Part shown: positions 12,275 through 22,367 of the stretch, one piece after another | How the letters are laid out: each line of letters starts with the position of its first letter | How positions within the stretch are numbered: position 1 is the stretch's first letter | Origin: Areca catechu | Lineage: Eukaryota > Streptophyta > Magnoliopsida > Arecales > Arecaceae | Assembly (NCBI GenBank): GCA_021397845.1 | Contig: CM038049.1 | Location: 98,796,877-98,860,876, forward strand | Direction of reading: 5' to 3' | Length of the DNA: 64,000 nt | Program-made: the position numbers and the translations under genes | The notes under the pieces: model-generated | Database searches by the model: none | The model's input: the letters and a program-made list of their open reading frames with translations, nothing else | Told to the model about the DNA's origin: nothing

Positions 12275-12694
12275 TTATTGATTCTGAATTATCAAACATT
12301 GACGAGCCATCTGTTGGTTTTCTCTTACTTCTTTGATCCCATTTTGGGTCAGAAACTTCATCAAAAAATGATATGTTGATACAATGGCTTGGAACTTATT
12401 CAGGGCAGGCCTTCCCAAAATGGCATTATAAGTAAAAGGGATCCGAACAACCATAAAGATAAGAGGGAAAGTCCTTTGCTTCGGTACTGTCCCAAGAGTC
12501 ATAGGGAGTGTGATTTCTCCCTCTACTCCTACGGAATTTCCCCTAAACCCAGTCAGTGGCACATAAATTCTTCGTAACTTATTGGTTGGTAAATTCATCT
12601 TGACAAATGCATCATAAAGTAAGACCTCGGTGGAACTTCCATTATCAATTAAAATTCTATATACATCATAGTTCGCAATAATTACGGAAATCAC
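12275..12694 (-). pseudogene. Tat-1 aspartic protease
   Basis: 139 residues, open. ILIDNGSSTEVLLYDAF holds the catalytic Asp in the DNGSS form usual for Tat elements, and the flap and C-terminal half carry YNAILGRPALNKFQAI and the closing EVRENQQMARQC. It would cleave the polyprotein in particles. The domain itself looks intact, but gag and RT on either side are frameshifted. Confidence 0.8.
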
Positions 12695-12949
12695 TATAGG
12701 ATCATTATGAGGCGTCTGAATGCCTTGTAAGTCATCATCAAAAAAGACAACACTTCCTCAAAGCCTTTTGGGGCTCCGATCATCTTCATAACAAGCATGA
12801 CAAATCATTCCAACTGATCCACCAGTCGGTTGTTGATTTGGGAGCTCCGTCCCATCAGTGATCATTCTTGGAACTATTGGCCTTGGCACTGCCACCTCAA
12901 TTGGTCAGTTTTGATTTTGATTTTGGACATATCTACCCAGATAATCATG

Positions 12950-14367
12950 CTTGATCAAGTCTTCAATCTTATCTCATAGTTGGATACATTCTTCTGTTGT
13001 ATGCCCATGATCACGATGATACCGACAGTATTTAGCCTTATTTCGCACAATTGGCGGGGCTCTCATTGGCCTTGGCCTTTGAAGGAAATTTTTTTTCTCA
13101 ATTTCCATCAAAATTATCTTTTTCGGGAGAGTCAGAGGGGTATAAGCATCAAACCGATTGACATAGTTCCTGCCGACCAAATTCCTTGGCCTTTGACCTT
13201 GCCGTTAGATTGATCGGACTCCAGGAGGTCGGAATTCATCTTCCTTGGCACTCTTCTTACTTGGCACCGATTTTCTATTTATTTGTCGTCGGCTCAAAGC
13301 CTGTTCTTCGGCCTGGACGTATTTTTGAGCACGAGCCAGTAACTCAAAATAATTGGTCGAAAATTTTTTATCCAAGGAAAATATGAACCTAGAGGCTCGC
13401 AATCTCTTTTCAAAGCAGACATGACCACGTATTCAATGAGATCCGGAATCTCTAACATGGTAGAGTTGAACCTTTTGATGTAGTCTCTCAAAGACTCCCC
13501 TTCTGACTGTTGGATAAAGAGTAGGTTATCAGAATTTCTAGGCATTTTCCTGCTTGTTCGGAAGTGAGAGATGAACAACTTCTCTAATTGACTAAAAGAA
13601 TATATGGTGTCCGGTTGTAAACTTGAATACCACATTCTTGCTGATTTCTTTAAGGTCGCAGGGAAGGCAAGACAATGGAGTGCGTTTGATACCTCCTGGA
13701 TCAACATATGGGCTTTAAAGCTATCCAAATGATCCAAGGGATCAGATGACCAATTATATAGTTCAATTTGTGGAACTTTAAAGTGATGTGGAATTCTTTC
13801 CTCCATAATCTTTTTAGAAAAAGGCGGCAAGATATCACAGCTTGGTGCTGCATCTTCTGCTTTCCTCTGCTCAAGAACTCTAGCAATCTGCAACTCTAGC
13901 TTTCTGAAGTTCTTATCAAAATCATTTGCTCTTGTAAGATTTTGAACTTGGGTACTATCAAGAGTCGATTCTTCAGATGACGTCGAAGGAGATCGCAGAC
14001 GTTTTCCCTTGTTCCGTTTCTTGGTGTGATGATGTGATTGGTGATGATGCTTCAAAGGGGATTGTTGACCTGAAGAACATTGATAAGATGAATATCTTCT
14101 TGGACTGAGATGTTTGCTTACCTGAAGAGAAGGTTGCCGGCTACTTCTTGATACAGCAAGTTGTGATGGCTCCTTCGCGGCAATCTCCTGAAGGTTTTGT
14201 ATTGTTGCAGTAAGTACCTCTACCTTGTCACACAGATTGTTTAACCTTTCTTGATCTATGTTTCCGGCGGGAAGAACTTCCATATTCTCGCCAAGAATAG
14301 GATCGTTTCCCTTTGAAGAATGGGGAATATCTTCAATGGGCAGATTCTTTTTCCTACCTTTCACCAT
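12950..14367 (-). pseudogene. gag: Tat-1 gag
   Basis: Starts at the ATG at 14367, 44 bp after the primer site. Residues 1-150 are polar with a His- and Ser-rich, basic segment. The capsid-like region has WSSDPLDHLDSFKAHM, PATLKKSARMWYSSL and EGESLRDYIKRFN, all typical of plant gypsy gag. The frame shifts near 13385 (continues as LARAQKYVQAEEQALSRR at 13402-13205) and again before 13180. There YCRYHRDHGHTTEECIQL gives the zinc knuckle, C-x2-H-x4-H-x4-C in Tat style. A non-functional, decayed gag. Confidence 0.8.
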
Positions 14368-14410
14368 ACTTCCTTCCAGATTTTTGAAACTCTTTCCCTA
14401 AGTTCCCCTT

Positions 14411-14424
14411 CCTGGCGCGCCAAT
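14411..14424 (-). promoter_or_regulatory. Tat-1 primer-binding site
   Basis: On the minus strand TTGGCGCGCCAGG starts one base after the LTR end CGCAACA. The same TGGGCGCGCCAGG follows the Tat-2 5' LTR at 24025. The exact tRNA is not assigned. The 8-base core GGCGCGCC is self-complementary. Confidence 0.65.
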
Positions 14425-14650
14425 CTGTTGCGTCCAGACAAACTTTGAAGAAGCTTGAGCTTGAATCAAGTTGAAGAGAATCGAATCGAACTAATGGATC
14501 TAGCTCTTCATCATGTTCTTGGAAGATTGGTGTGTTGGGGCTGCTCTCGAGCTTCGTCAATAGCGTCTGAAGTGAACAAATGAGATATGAGAAAGGCTAA
14601 ATGAAAGGGGTTCCAGAAAAAAGAATCCCCATCTCCATCGCACTAGGGGG

Positions 14651-14658
14651 TATTTATA
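14651..14658 (-). promoter_or_regulatory. TATA box of Tat-1 LTR
   Basis: TATAAATA on the minus strand (within CCTATAAATACCCCC), about 225 bp before the LTR 3' end, leaving a normal R-U5 length. Confidence 0.7.
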
Positions 14659-14809
14659 GGCCACAAACCTAACCGCTTACAACTGGCATCCAGCTGTTAA
14701 ACAGTTAATTTAGGACACGTGCAACAAAAGGTTATCCACAGTTGATCAGCCCTTTCCCAGATGTCGAATGATCCTTGCATTATTTGAACATTGATCAACT
14801 TTACCTCAC

Positions 14810-15175
14810 TTGGAAGTTAATCCATCTTATATCTGTCAAGAATTGATCGGCTTTATGCCTCTTAAGCATTGTTCAGCTTTATGCCTCTTGGACGTTGATC
14901 GAACTTGTGATTATTGGGCATTGATCAGTTTCATGCCTCTTGGATGTTGTTCAGTGTTATGCCTCTTGGACATTGATCAAACTTATACCTGTTAGGCATT
15001 GATCGGCTTCACACCTCTTGGATGTTGTTCAGCTCTATGCCTCTTGGACATTGATTAAACTTGTGCCTGTTGGGCATGGATCGGCTTCACGTCTCTTAGG
15101 CATTGTTCAGCTTTATGCCTCTTGGGCATTGATCAAATTTGTACCTGTTGGGCATTGATCGACCATATTCAAATC
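14810..15175. repeat. About 33-bp tandem repeats in Tat-1 U3
   Basis: About eleven imperfect units built of TGCCTCTTGG, (G/A)CATTGATC and GGCTT or AACTT. They lie upstream of the minus-strand TATA box, where LTR enhancer repeats are usual. Confidence 0.8.
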
Positions 15176-15220
15176 TTCATCAGATCAGTATAAACATATC
15201 AGACTTGTGGTATCGCAACA

Positions 15221-15729
15221 TTTACTAACCTAATTTATATCTTTATTTTTAAAAATATCCTCTAAATTTTTAAAAACTTGTAAAAACTAAAAATATGATT
15301 TTTAAAATTTTAAAAATAAAAAATAATCTATGACCGTTGTTGCAACTGGCCCTCATAACTTACCAACCGGTTGTCACCATGGTCAACAACTATTGGCTAC
15401 CATTGTCGATCACCAATCGCTGGCCGCCACCATTATCCATATTATCATCTAATACAATCTTAATGGTAGTCAAGCAAATTTTAAAATTTAAAGCAAGAAA
15501 ATAAATTTTAATTTTAATTTTTGTGAAAAAGGGAATGGTAAGCGATGCCAATATAAACCTATATCCATACCGGCAGCTTGCGAGACTGTGAGCGTTTTCG
15601 ACGGTGGCTTGGCTTCCGCTTGACGAGAGCAGACCGGAGTCTCACTCGCATCAAAATTAACGAACGGCAGCAACCGCCATTGATTGACGTAATTCAATGA
15701 CTTGACCGAATTGTGTAACGCATCTTTTA
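15221..15729. other. Non-transposon flank, AT-rich, no gene seen
   Basis: Runs of A/T (15225-15330), then a stretch rich in ACCATTGTCGATC-like words. It may hold the promoter and 5' UTR of the candidate exon that follows. Minus-strand ORFs here have no recognisable features. Confidence 0.4.
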
Positions 15730-15909
15730 ATGGAACGGCTAATATTTTCTCCTCCTCCAGCTCTGCTCTTTCTGCGATCCATCCACCTTGTCCTTTTTCG
15801 CTTGGCCTCCACCCCTTCTTATCCTCTGCTTCTCTGCTCCCGCTCGTCCCACAGGGGTTCTCCTCCGCGCCTTCTCGTAGTAGCCTCACTCCCTTCCATT
15901 TCGGTAGCG
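15730..15909 (+). CDS. Candidate first exon encoding an organelle-type transit peptide
   Basis: The ATG at 15730 opens exactly 60 codons ending at a strong donor, GCG then GTAAGT (15910). The peptide MERLIFSPPPALLFLRS... is rich in Ser, Leu, Pro and Arg with a single early Glu, as in chloroplast or mitochondrial transit peptides. An alternative ATG at 15702 in another frame (MTELCNASF) has similar composition. I do not recognise the gene; the mature protein would be in later exons. The call rests on composition, the splice donor and the absence of transposon features, and is tentative. Confidence 0.35.
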
Positions 15910-17838
15910 GTAAGTCTCTCTCTCTCCTCCAAATTGGGAAAGATTCTTCAGAGTGAAATATACAAAGAAGATGAAGAAGATAAGGGAAATGGATAGATTG
16001 GTTTATGATTTCGAAGCATCCTTCTTAAATTACTTAATCCATTGCATTATAATTAGACTATCGAGTGTGCTAAGACTAGAATTTGTACATGTCATGCTGT
16101 TAGGATCTGAAAATTGGTTTGTTTCTTATGTTCTCTCTCCTGAAAGAAATATGCTGATAAGTTTTGCCGAGTATTGTTATGAATCTGTTTGAAAGCCAAT
16201 TTAATTTCGCTGGTTTGTTTTGCCATTCTAGAGTATCGAAATAAAGTTTGTATTGGTAAGTGTATGCTATCTCTTAGATAGGCTGACAATGGAGTATAAC
16301 AACTTAAGTGTGAGAAGGTTTCCCACCTAAGTGGGAGTGTGATGTCTTCCTGGATCTTTTTCCCTTAGAAATATGGTCGAAATCCTACCTTCTGGGTTCA
16401 AAATTGGAACCTCCTTATGGCTTGAAAACGATTTTTTTTTCATGCGTGCATCTGCTTTATAGGATATATGATACTGGTGCAAATGCTTGACAGGATGATG
16501 AAAAAGTAGAGATACATTTTGTATAAAATTGAATACATCGTAATAATTCTATTTTTCTTAATTGGATGACATATAAATGTGTTCTATAGAGGCTTTTTTG
16601 GTCTTCGGAAGCAACCTATTCTAGAGGACATGGCCTTGGATGCAAAATTAATGTAAAGTGGGATGCTTCAGACCAACCACAATTTGAGAGAATAAGGTTC
16701 ATTGTTTAAATGAAGAGTGGGATCTGTGAATACATAATTTATTTAGCTATAAAGAATATTTCAATAAAAATATGTGAAGATGATGTTGGATAAATGCAGA
16801 CCCTAACTGAAAGTAACTACACATAAATTTCTAAGTTTTTAATAACAATCAATGCTACTGGAGTTCATCCTACTGAACATAATTTCATTATTTGTGTGCT
16901 AGTAAGACATTCTGATGGAATTTGAATATTTTTGATAAGTCAAGTGCAATGTCTACTTTTTTTAAACTCATAACCTACATACCTCGTAGAAGATGCACAT
17001 GGAGTTTGAAGTTCAAGAAAATTTATAGGAGCTTTCCTCTGTGGGGACAGTTTGAGACCTGAACTACTATTGAAAGGTGGAGGAAGTTTGTAAATTAGTT
17101 GGGAAGGGGTTCCTGTTTTTTTTTTTTTTTTGGATACATCGGGAGGGGTTCATTTTATTGGTTACTTGAAGATCTGAAAAGGAGACTTCTTTATAAAGGC
17201 CTTTGAAGGTTTAGAGATAGAAAATACAATCTTTTGTAGGATTTTATATGAAAAATCCTAAGATCCAAATAAGGTGACAGCGAAAGAGAAGTGATATTGA
17301 AAGTCTGCAACAATTGTTTAGAGGATGGCTAAATATTTAAAATTTGCATTGACTTGTGGGTCACAAAGTGGATTGAAGCACGAAACTGGATGAAGAGGTA
17401 AATTTTCATGTGGGTCTTTTATTTGTGTTTCCTCTCTTCCCTTATTTTGGACTTTTGCCAACTCTAGGTTATCTCTGAAAGATCACTCCTCAGTTTGCAT
17501 TTGTTTGAATTACAAGTTTAATAAGATAGTTTTCCTTATGTACCAATTTGACTTTTTTTAAAGCAATTATTTATTTCACTAGTGATTCCTCACTATGCTT
17601 TAAAAGCATAAGCAACAAAACTTTTGATCATAAAACTCTGTTAACTTTGATAATTCTATGATCTATGGAGTCGCTGAGGTGAAGCTTGTTGGTTAAGGTT
17701 AAGATTGAGGATCTTCATACAGAGACTAAGAGATATAGGTGCATCATCATATGCATGCATGAGTGTTCTTCTTGGTCGATGGTAACAACCAACAAGTTTT
17801 TTATGTACAAAAAAAATTAGATGAACAATTCTAAAGTG
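15910..17838. other. Possible intron; no coding seen
   Basis: AT-rich unique-looking sequence with a T14 run near 17117 and no domain-bearing ORF. If the exons at 15730 and 17996 belong together this is intron, perhaps with small exons I cannot see. Confidence 0.3.
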
Positions 17839-18347
17839 TGACCAGACTTTCTATTGGCATCGTTCAAGGAAATCGGAGATAGTGAGAATTTCTTGTTCAT
17901 TGCAAGATGTATAGACATGTTTAGACTCATTTCCATGGTTTGATGCATGAGCATCTCTCTTTTTGAATTATTTTTACATACTATTTTTATCGCAGAGAAG
18001 AAATTACCTTCAGTGGAGAGGATTAATGATAAGCAAGCATTATCATCTCTTGCTTTTACATCCTCTAGGAAGCTTAAAAGCATAATGGTAGGTAAATACT
18101 GTTTTTGTCAAATCTTATCTAATAAAAGGTAAAGCTGACCAGACTTTCTATTGGCATCATTCAAGGAAATCGGAGATAGTGAGAGTTTCTTGTTCATTGC
18201 AAGATGTATAGACATGTTTAGACTCATTTCCATGGTTTGATGCATGAGCAAGCATTATCATCTCTTGCTTTTACATCCTCTAGGAAGTTTAAAAGCGTAA
18301 TAGTAGGTAAATACTGTTGTCAAATCTTATCTAATAAAATGTAAGCT
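17839..18347. repeat. Tandem duplication, second copy with an 83-bp deletion
   Basis: 17839-18135 and 18136-18347 are near-identical (both start TGACCAGACTTTCTATTGGC and end in ATCTTATCTAATAAAA). The second copy has lost about 83 bp between GATGCATGAG and CAAGCATTATC, which removes the splice acceptor and first half of the candidate exon at 17996. Short GCA homology lies at the break. Confidence 0.85.
17996..18087 (+). CDS. Candidate internal exon of unknown gene
   Basis: A pyrimidine-rich tract and TTTATCGCAG precede 17996, and ATAATG then GTAGGTAA follows 18087, so both splice borders fit. The open frame (phase 2 at entry) reads KKLPSVERINDKQALSSLAF and on to LKSIM, a soluble polar segment. 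It is not transposon-like and I do not recognise it. It could be an exon of the same gene as 15730-15909, but the phases need at least one further exon between them. The partial copy at 18240-18300 lacks an acceptor. Confidence 0.35.
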
Positions 18348-18510
18348 AAACTATTATAAGCAACAACCTTGGGAGGGGTCAAACTCAAAATTTGATGCCA
18401 CCTCCAAGTGTGAAATGAAGTGGAGGCTCATGCATTGACTACTCACATTTACCAAATCCTATCTTGGAATGTGATCTAAAGGGCTTGTTCATTGAGTATT
18501 GAAAAGTCAT
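18348..18510. other. Flank left of the copia element
   Basis: No gene seen. GTCAT at 18506-18510 is the expected left target duplication of the copia element; its partner is beyond the window. Confidence 0.4.
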
Positions 18511-19099
18511 TGTTGCCCAGTAAGCAACCCAAGAGTGGGGATGAATTGGATTTCAAAAAACTTTTGTAAGGTATGTGCCAATTCAAAAACAATTCAAGTA
18601 CTAGTGTGATACAAGTATTATGTGCTCTTCTAGAGTATGCAGCGGAAAATAGATAAGTAAATGCAATAAAAGTAAAAGTAAGTAATGAGAGAACAAGCAA
18701 CCACAAATACCAAGAAGTATAGTGGTTCGGTGCACACTAAGGCACCTACATCCACTCCCCAAGCTTTTCTTGGGAATTCACTATAATCACTCTTGATTAC
18801 AGCTGATTAGTTTTCCGGGCCCACTAATCAAAACCCAACTTATTTTTTCCAAAAATACAAGTCAAAACTCTTTTGGTTTTACGGGCTAACCAAAAATCTA
18901 GATGGTTTTGTAATTTAGGCTCACCAACAACTTCGTTGGTTTTCACAAGGCTAACCAAAAACCTCTTTGATTTTCTTAAGACTCACCAAAAATCTTTATT
19001 GATTTTAATACACAGGCTCACAACCAATCTCAACAAAAGATAAGTAAGAATGTAAGAAATACAAGAAAGCTTTCAAATAAAAGCTGTTATCTCTTTGAA

Positions 19100-19319
19100 A
19101 CAAGGATTCAGGTCCCGACCTGACGGGACATCCCACAGGACACCGGGACTGGATATTATCCCATGTGTTGGGACAGGACATCCCGCCAGCATCCCAGTAT
19201 CATAATCGGGATACCTTGGAACATTCCCTGTCCCGAGTGTCGGGACGGGGCGGGAGGCTGATGTGTCCCATTCCAGGAAAAAATCGGGACTGTCCTGTCC
19301 CACGGAATTTAAAACCTTA
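19100..19319. mobile_element. MITE-like 220-bp insert with 7-bp target duplication
   Basis: Flanked by CTTTGAA at 19093-19099 and 19320-19326. The ends ACAAGGATTCAGG and AATTTAAAACCTTA are imperfect inverted repeats. The body is full of GGGAC and GTCCC words able to fold back. The related LTR at 20911 lacks it. No coding capacity. A short non-autonomous DNA transposon is likely; a SINE is less likely, as no A-tail or A/B boxes are seen. Confidence 0.6.
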
Positions 19320-19526
19320 CTTTGAAGCTCTTTGAAGTTGCTTGTCTTCAAGTTATTGAAGCCTCAATCAATGCTCAATTGGTTGGACTTGAATGCTCTT
19401 GATTGTTTTGAATGCTTGAAGGTTTCTTTTCACTTGAAAGTAGTTGCTCTCAATGAATATTGGAGTGAATGCTCTTCTTTTTTCTTTTCTTTTTCATTAG
19501 TTTCTGTCCACTTGAGATTAATCCAC

Positions 19527-19534
19527 TTTAAATA
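19527..19534 (-). promoter_or_regulatory. Putative TATA box of copia 3' LTR
   Basis: TATTTAAA on the minus strand within GGTATTTAAAGTGG. The LTR at 20911 has TATTTAAC at the matching place (21650-21657). Confidence 0.45.
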
Positions 19535-19650
19535 CCATCCCAAGGCTCAATGGCAGTTTATGACCGTCGAAGAGGTGAAACTAGCCGTTGGGGGTGAAAG
19601 AACGAGTTCTGGATTTTAAAAAACTAGTTGTTACTGTTCACCAGAATTTC

Positions 19651-20010
19651 AAGTGTCGACTCTTCAGGTCATGAGTCGACACTTGGGATCGACACATGGT
19701 TTTCATGAGTCAACACATAGTTCAAAAATATTCCTTGGAGCTCTTTGAAAATCTCAGATGAGTTGACACTTCATCTGGTGAGTCGATACTGGAGTCGACA
19801 CTTTTCTTCCATGAGTCGATACTTGAGGGAAGTCTTGAATTCAGCATGTTCCATGAAAAATGTCTCAGGCTGAGTTGATCCTTGAGTCGACACTTGAGCT
19901 GCATGAGTTGACACTTCAACCGTGCAATCTGAAACTTTTTCTATGTATCAGCTCAGGCTTCTGTGAGTCAACACTTGCACTGTGAGTCGACACTTTGAAT
20001 CGACACTTAT
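19651..20010. repeat. GTCGACAC palindrome cluster in U3
   Basis: About thirteen variants of AAGTGTCGACACTT or its half GAGTCGACACTT, with CATGAGTC linkers. They lie 117-476 bp upstream of the minus-strand TATA box. Confidence 0.75.
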
Positions 20011-20275
20011 TGAAACTTTCTAAAATTAAACTGAAACTCCGCAGAATCTTCTTCAAACTTAAAACTTAAGTCCTTTCAAGCCATTCTTATGTGCTTAAGT
20101 CCATTTATCTTCAAAGTTTCATCCATAAAGAGGGTTTCTTCAGCTTTTTGACAAGCAATCCATTCAGTTAACTTGATGAGTAACTTTTTTTAATAAAATA
20201 CACTTTAACAAACTGTCAGTATTCAAATATACTTAAGTGTTTTGTTAATCATTAAAATCAATAGAAGAGTCAACA

Positions 20276-20910
20276 ATCTCCCCCTTTTTGATAATGACAA
20301 AACCTTTAAGTATATACAAATAAAAAGCTCAAAATATTTTCAACAAGTATAAAGCATTTATCATTAAGTATCAGAGCAAATAATGAAAGTATATCATAGT
20401 CTTAAATTGTATTAAATGTAAAGAATTAAGACTGATTTTTAAAGTATCAAAGCAATGTATATATATTCAAACTTGCATAACTTCAATATCAGAGTTATGA
20501 ATTTAATGAGATAGAGTTGGAGATTATGAAGTATCAGAGCTATGATTAAGCAGTATCAGAGCTAAGATAAATTCATATAGGATGATGCTCAAGAGGTATA
20601 TCAAAACACTTTCAAAAGATAGGCATTTTAGCATAAAACATGTACAAAAAGAGTAGATAGTAGCAGAGCAAATGATAATAGATCATCAAAAAGAATTAGG
20701 TATGACATCAAAGAGTATCAGAGCATAAATACTGAAGTATCAGAATAAGGAATTTGATAGAATAGATACTCCTCAATATATAATCTTAAAAACTGATTTT
20801 CAAAAGAATTTGAGAAAAAAATTTGCAAGAAAAAGCTTATTGCTTAAAAAATTTCTAGAAAATTTCTCTCACTCTCCTTTACTCATTGCTCTCTTGTGAA
20901 TTAACTTTTC
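20276..20910 (-). other. Copia 3' region with purine tract and tRNA-end-like repeats
   Basis: Immediately beside the LTR the minus strand reads ATCAAAAAGGGGGAGAT, the purine tract that primes plus-strand DNA. Further in, GTATCAGAGC (plus strand) occurs exactly at 20368, 20531, 20553 and 20715, with near forms at 20444, 20486, 20660 and 20737. In the element RNA these read GCUCUGAUAC. No ORF. Confidence 0.75.
20906..20910. repeat. Target duplication TTTTC, left copy
   Basis: Precedes the solo LTR; the same five bases follow it at 22368-22372. Confidence 0.65.
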
Positions 20911-22367
20911 TGTTGCCCATAAATGGAGCCCAAGAGGGGGGGTGAATTGGGTCTTTTAAAATTTAAAGGAGTAATGTGAAGGTCTAGTGGTGTTTGTGAG
21001 TACTAAATTCAATGCTCTAGATAAAATGCAGCGTAAAGCAGTAAATGAATAGCAATAACCAGAGAGCAAAAGAGAAAGAGGGTAAACATACACAAACACA
21101 AGGTTATAATGGTTCGGTGCAAACCTAGCACCTACGTCCACTCTCCAAGCCATCCTTGGGAATTCCACTATAATCCAATCAATATTACAGCCGACTTGTT
21201 TTTCAAAAGGCTTACAAGTCAAAACCTAGGTTGGTTTTGTCACCTAGGCTCACCAACAACCTTTTACACTTGTTTTGTCTTCGGGCTCACAAGTTAACCC
21301 TAGTTGGTTTTATCCTTTTGGCTCACCAACAAACCACACCAACCTTCTTTCAAGACACCCTTGAAAGCAAGGTCAAATCACAATATAAAAAACAGATATA
21401 CAATTTTAAAACTAAGACAAACTCTCTTCAAGAGTAGAATGGAAGCTTTGAAGCTCAAGTTGATGCTTTGTCATGTCTCTTCCTTGGAATATCTTTCAAA
21501 AACACTTTTTTTGGAATGATGTAAGGATGAGCTTGTAAACTTTTTCAGGGAATCAAACTATAAAAGGCTCTTGATGTGAAGTTCTTGAGAGAATATTGGC
21601 TTTTTGGCTTTCAATGGACTTCAATACCTTTAGAATGAAGTTGGTGGAGGTTAAATACAACAAGAAACTTCCAAAAAACGGTTTGTGACTGTTGGAGCCT
21701 CGAATCTAGCCGTTTGGAGCTTGAAAAGCAAGTTCTGCAAGTCAGAAAAATAGATCCGTTAGGGCTGTCAGGCTTCAAGTGTCGACACTTGGCTGTTAGG
21801 GGTCGACACTTGATTTCTAGGTGTCGACACTTGAACTTTCAAGTGTCGACACTTGATGCACAGGTGTCGACACTTGACACAAAAACCCTTAGATGGCAAA
21901 GTTCTGGATTTTCAAAAATCTCATATCTTGAGTCGACACTTGGAGACCTAAGTGTTAACACTTGAAATGCAGGTGTCGATACTTGAGTTCTAGGTGTCGA
22001 CACTTGGCGTGTCAAGGATTTTTCTGCGTGCCAAATGCTGAAGTGTCGATACTTGACTTCCCAGGTGTCGACGCTTGAGACTGAAAAATTTAGATTCAAG
22101 TGTAATTTGAGCCAAAAACACAAATATTGATATTGAAATTTAAATGGAACATAAATAAATAACAATTGAACATGTAAAAGCCCTTTTTCTATGAAGAGGA
22201 TGTCCAGAATTGTAAGAAATGCTCCGTGCCACGGCGTGCCATGATACATAAGTTTTTGAGATTTTGAGGTGCTTTGTCCCTGAAAACTTATAACTTGAAA
22301 TACACGTTAGTATACAATATGCACTTAATGTTTTGTTATTCATCAAAATCACTGGATGGAGCCAACA
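20911..22367 (-). mobile_element. Solo LTR of a related copia family (1457 bp)
   Basis: Ends TGTTGCCCAT and GGAGCCAACA, flanked by TTTTC on both sides. It is related in layout to the LTR at 18511 (same start, GGTTCGGTGCA block, TATA position, palindrome cluster), but too different to be its partner. Without it, the 3' region of the large copia element is continuous. A caution: a purine tract GAAAGAAAA also lies next to its right end on the minus strand, so a truncated element whose TTTTC match is chance is the alternative. Confidence 0.7.
21777..22080. repeat. GTGTCGACAC palindrome cluster in solo LTR
   Basis: AAGTGTCGACACTT is perfect at 21777-21790 and 21841-21854, with about eight more near copies to 22075 separated by 10-40 bp. 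The cluster begins about 120 bp upstream of the minus-strand TATTTAAC at 21650. Confidence 0.85.

Larger units (their letters stand above)
4933..15220 (-). mobile_element. Tat-1: Tat-type Ty3/gypsy element, degraded
   Basis: On the minus strand, from right to left, come a 795-bp 5' LTR, a primer site, gag, protease, RT, RNase H, a second RNase H-like segment and integrase, then a non-coding 3' region with an ORF on the opposite strand. The second RNase H and the opposite-strand ORF are Tat-clade habits. No left LTR beginning TGTTGCG was found between 4933 and 6500; it is either left of the window beyond the inserted chromovirus or lost. Many stops and frameshifts show it is old. A solo LTR (9008-11443) splits RT. 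Confidence 0.85.
14426..15220 (-). repeat. Tat-1 5' LTR
   Basis: 795 bp bounded by the inverted ends TGTTGCG and CGCAACA. It holds a minus-strand TATA box and, upstream of it, tandem repeats. The right flank TTTAC (15221-15225) would be one copy of the target duplication; its partner is not in the window. Confidence 0.85.
18511..20275 (-). repeat. Copia 3' LTR (1765 bp including a 220-bp insert)
   Basis: Plus-strand ends TGTTGCCCAG and GAGTCAACA give inverted ends TGTTG and CAACA. The minus-strand sequence next to it is a classic purine tract (AAAAAGGGGGAGAT). It contains a palindrome cluster (19651-20010), a minus-strand TATA-like box (19527) and the insert at 19100-19319. Confidence 0.85.

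Noticed and set aside
20911..22367. Pairing this LTR with the 5' LTR at 63903
   Set aside because: After the first ten bases the 63903 sequence follows 18511, not 20911; the flanking TTTTC copies support a solo LTR.
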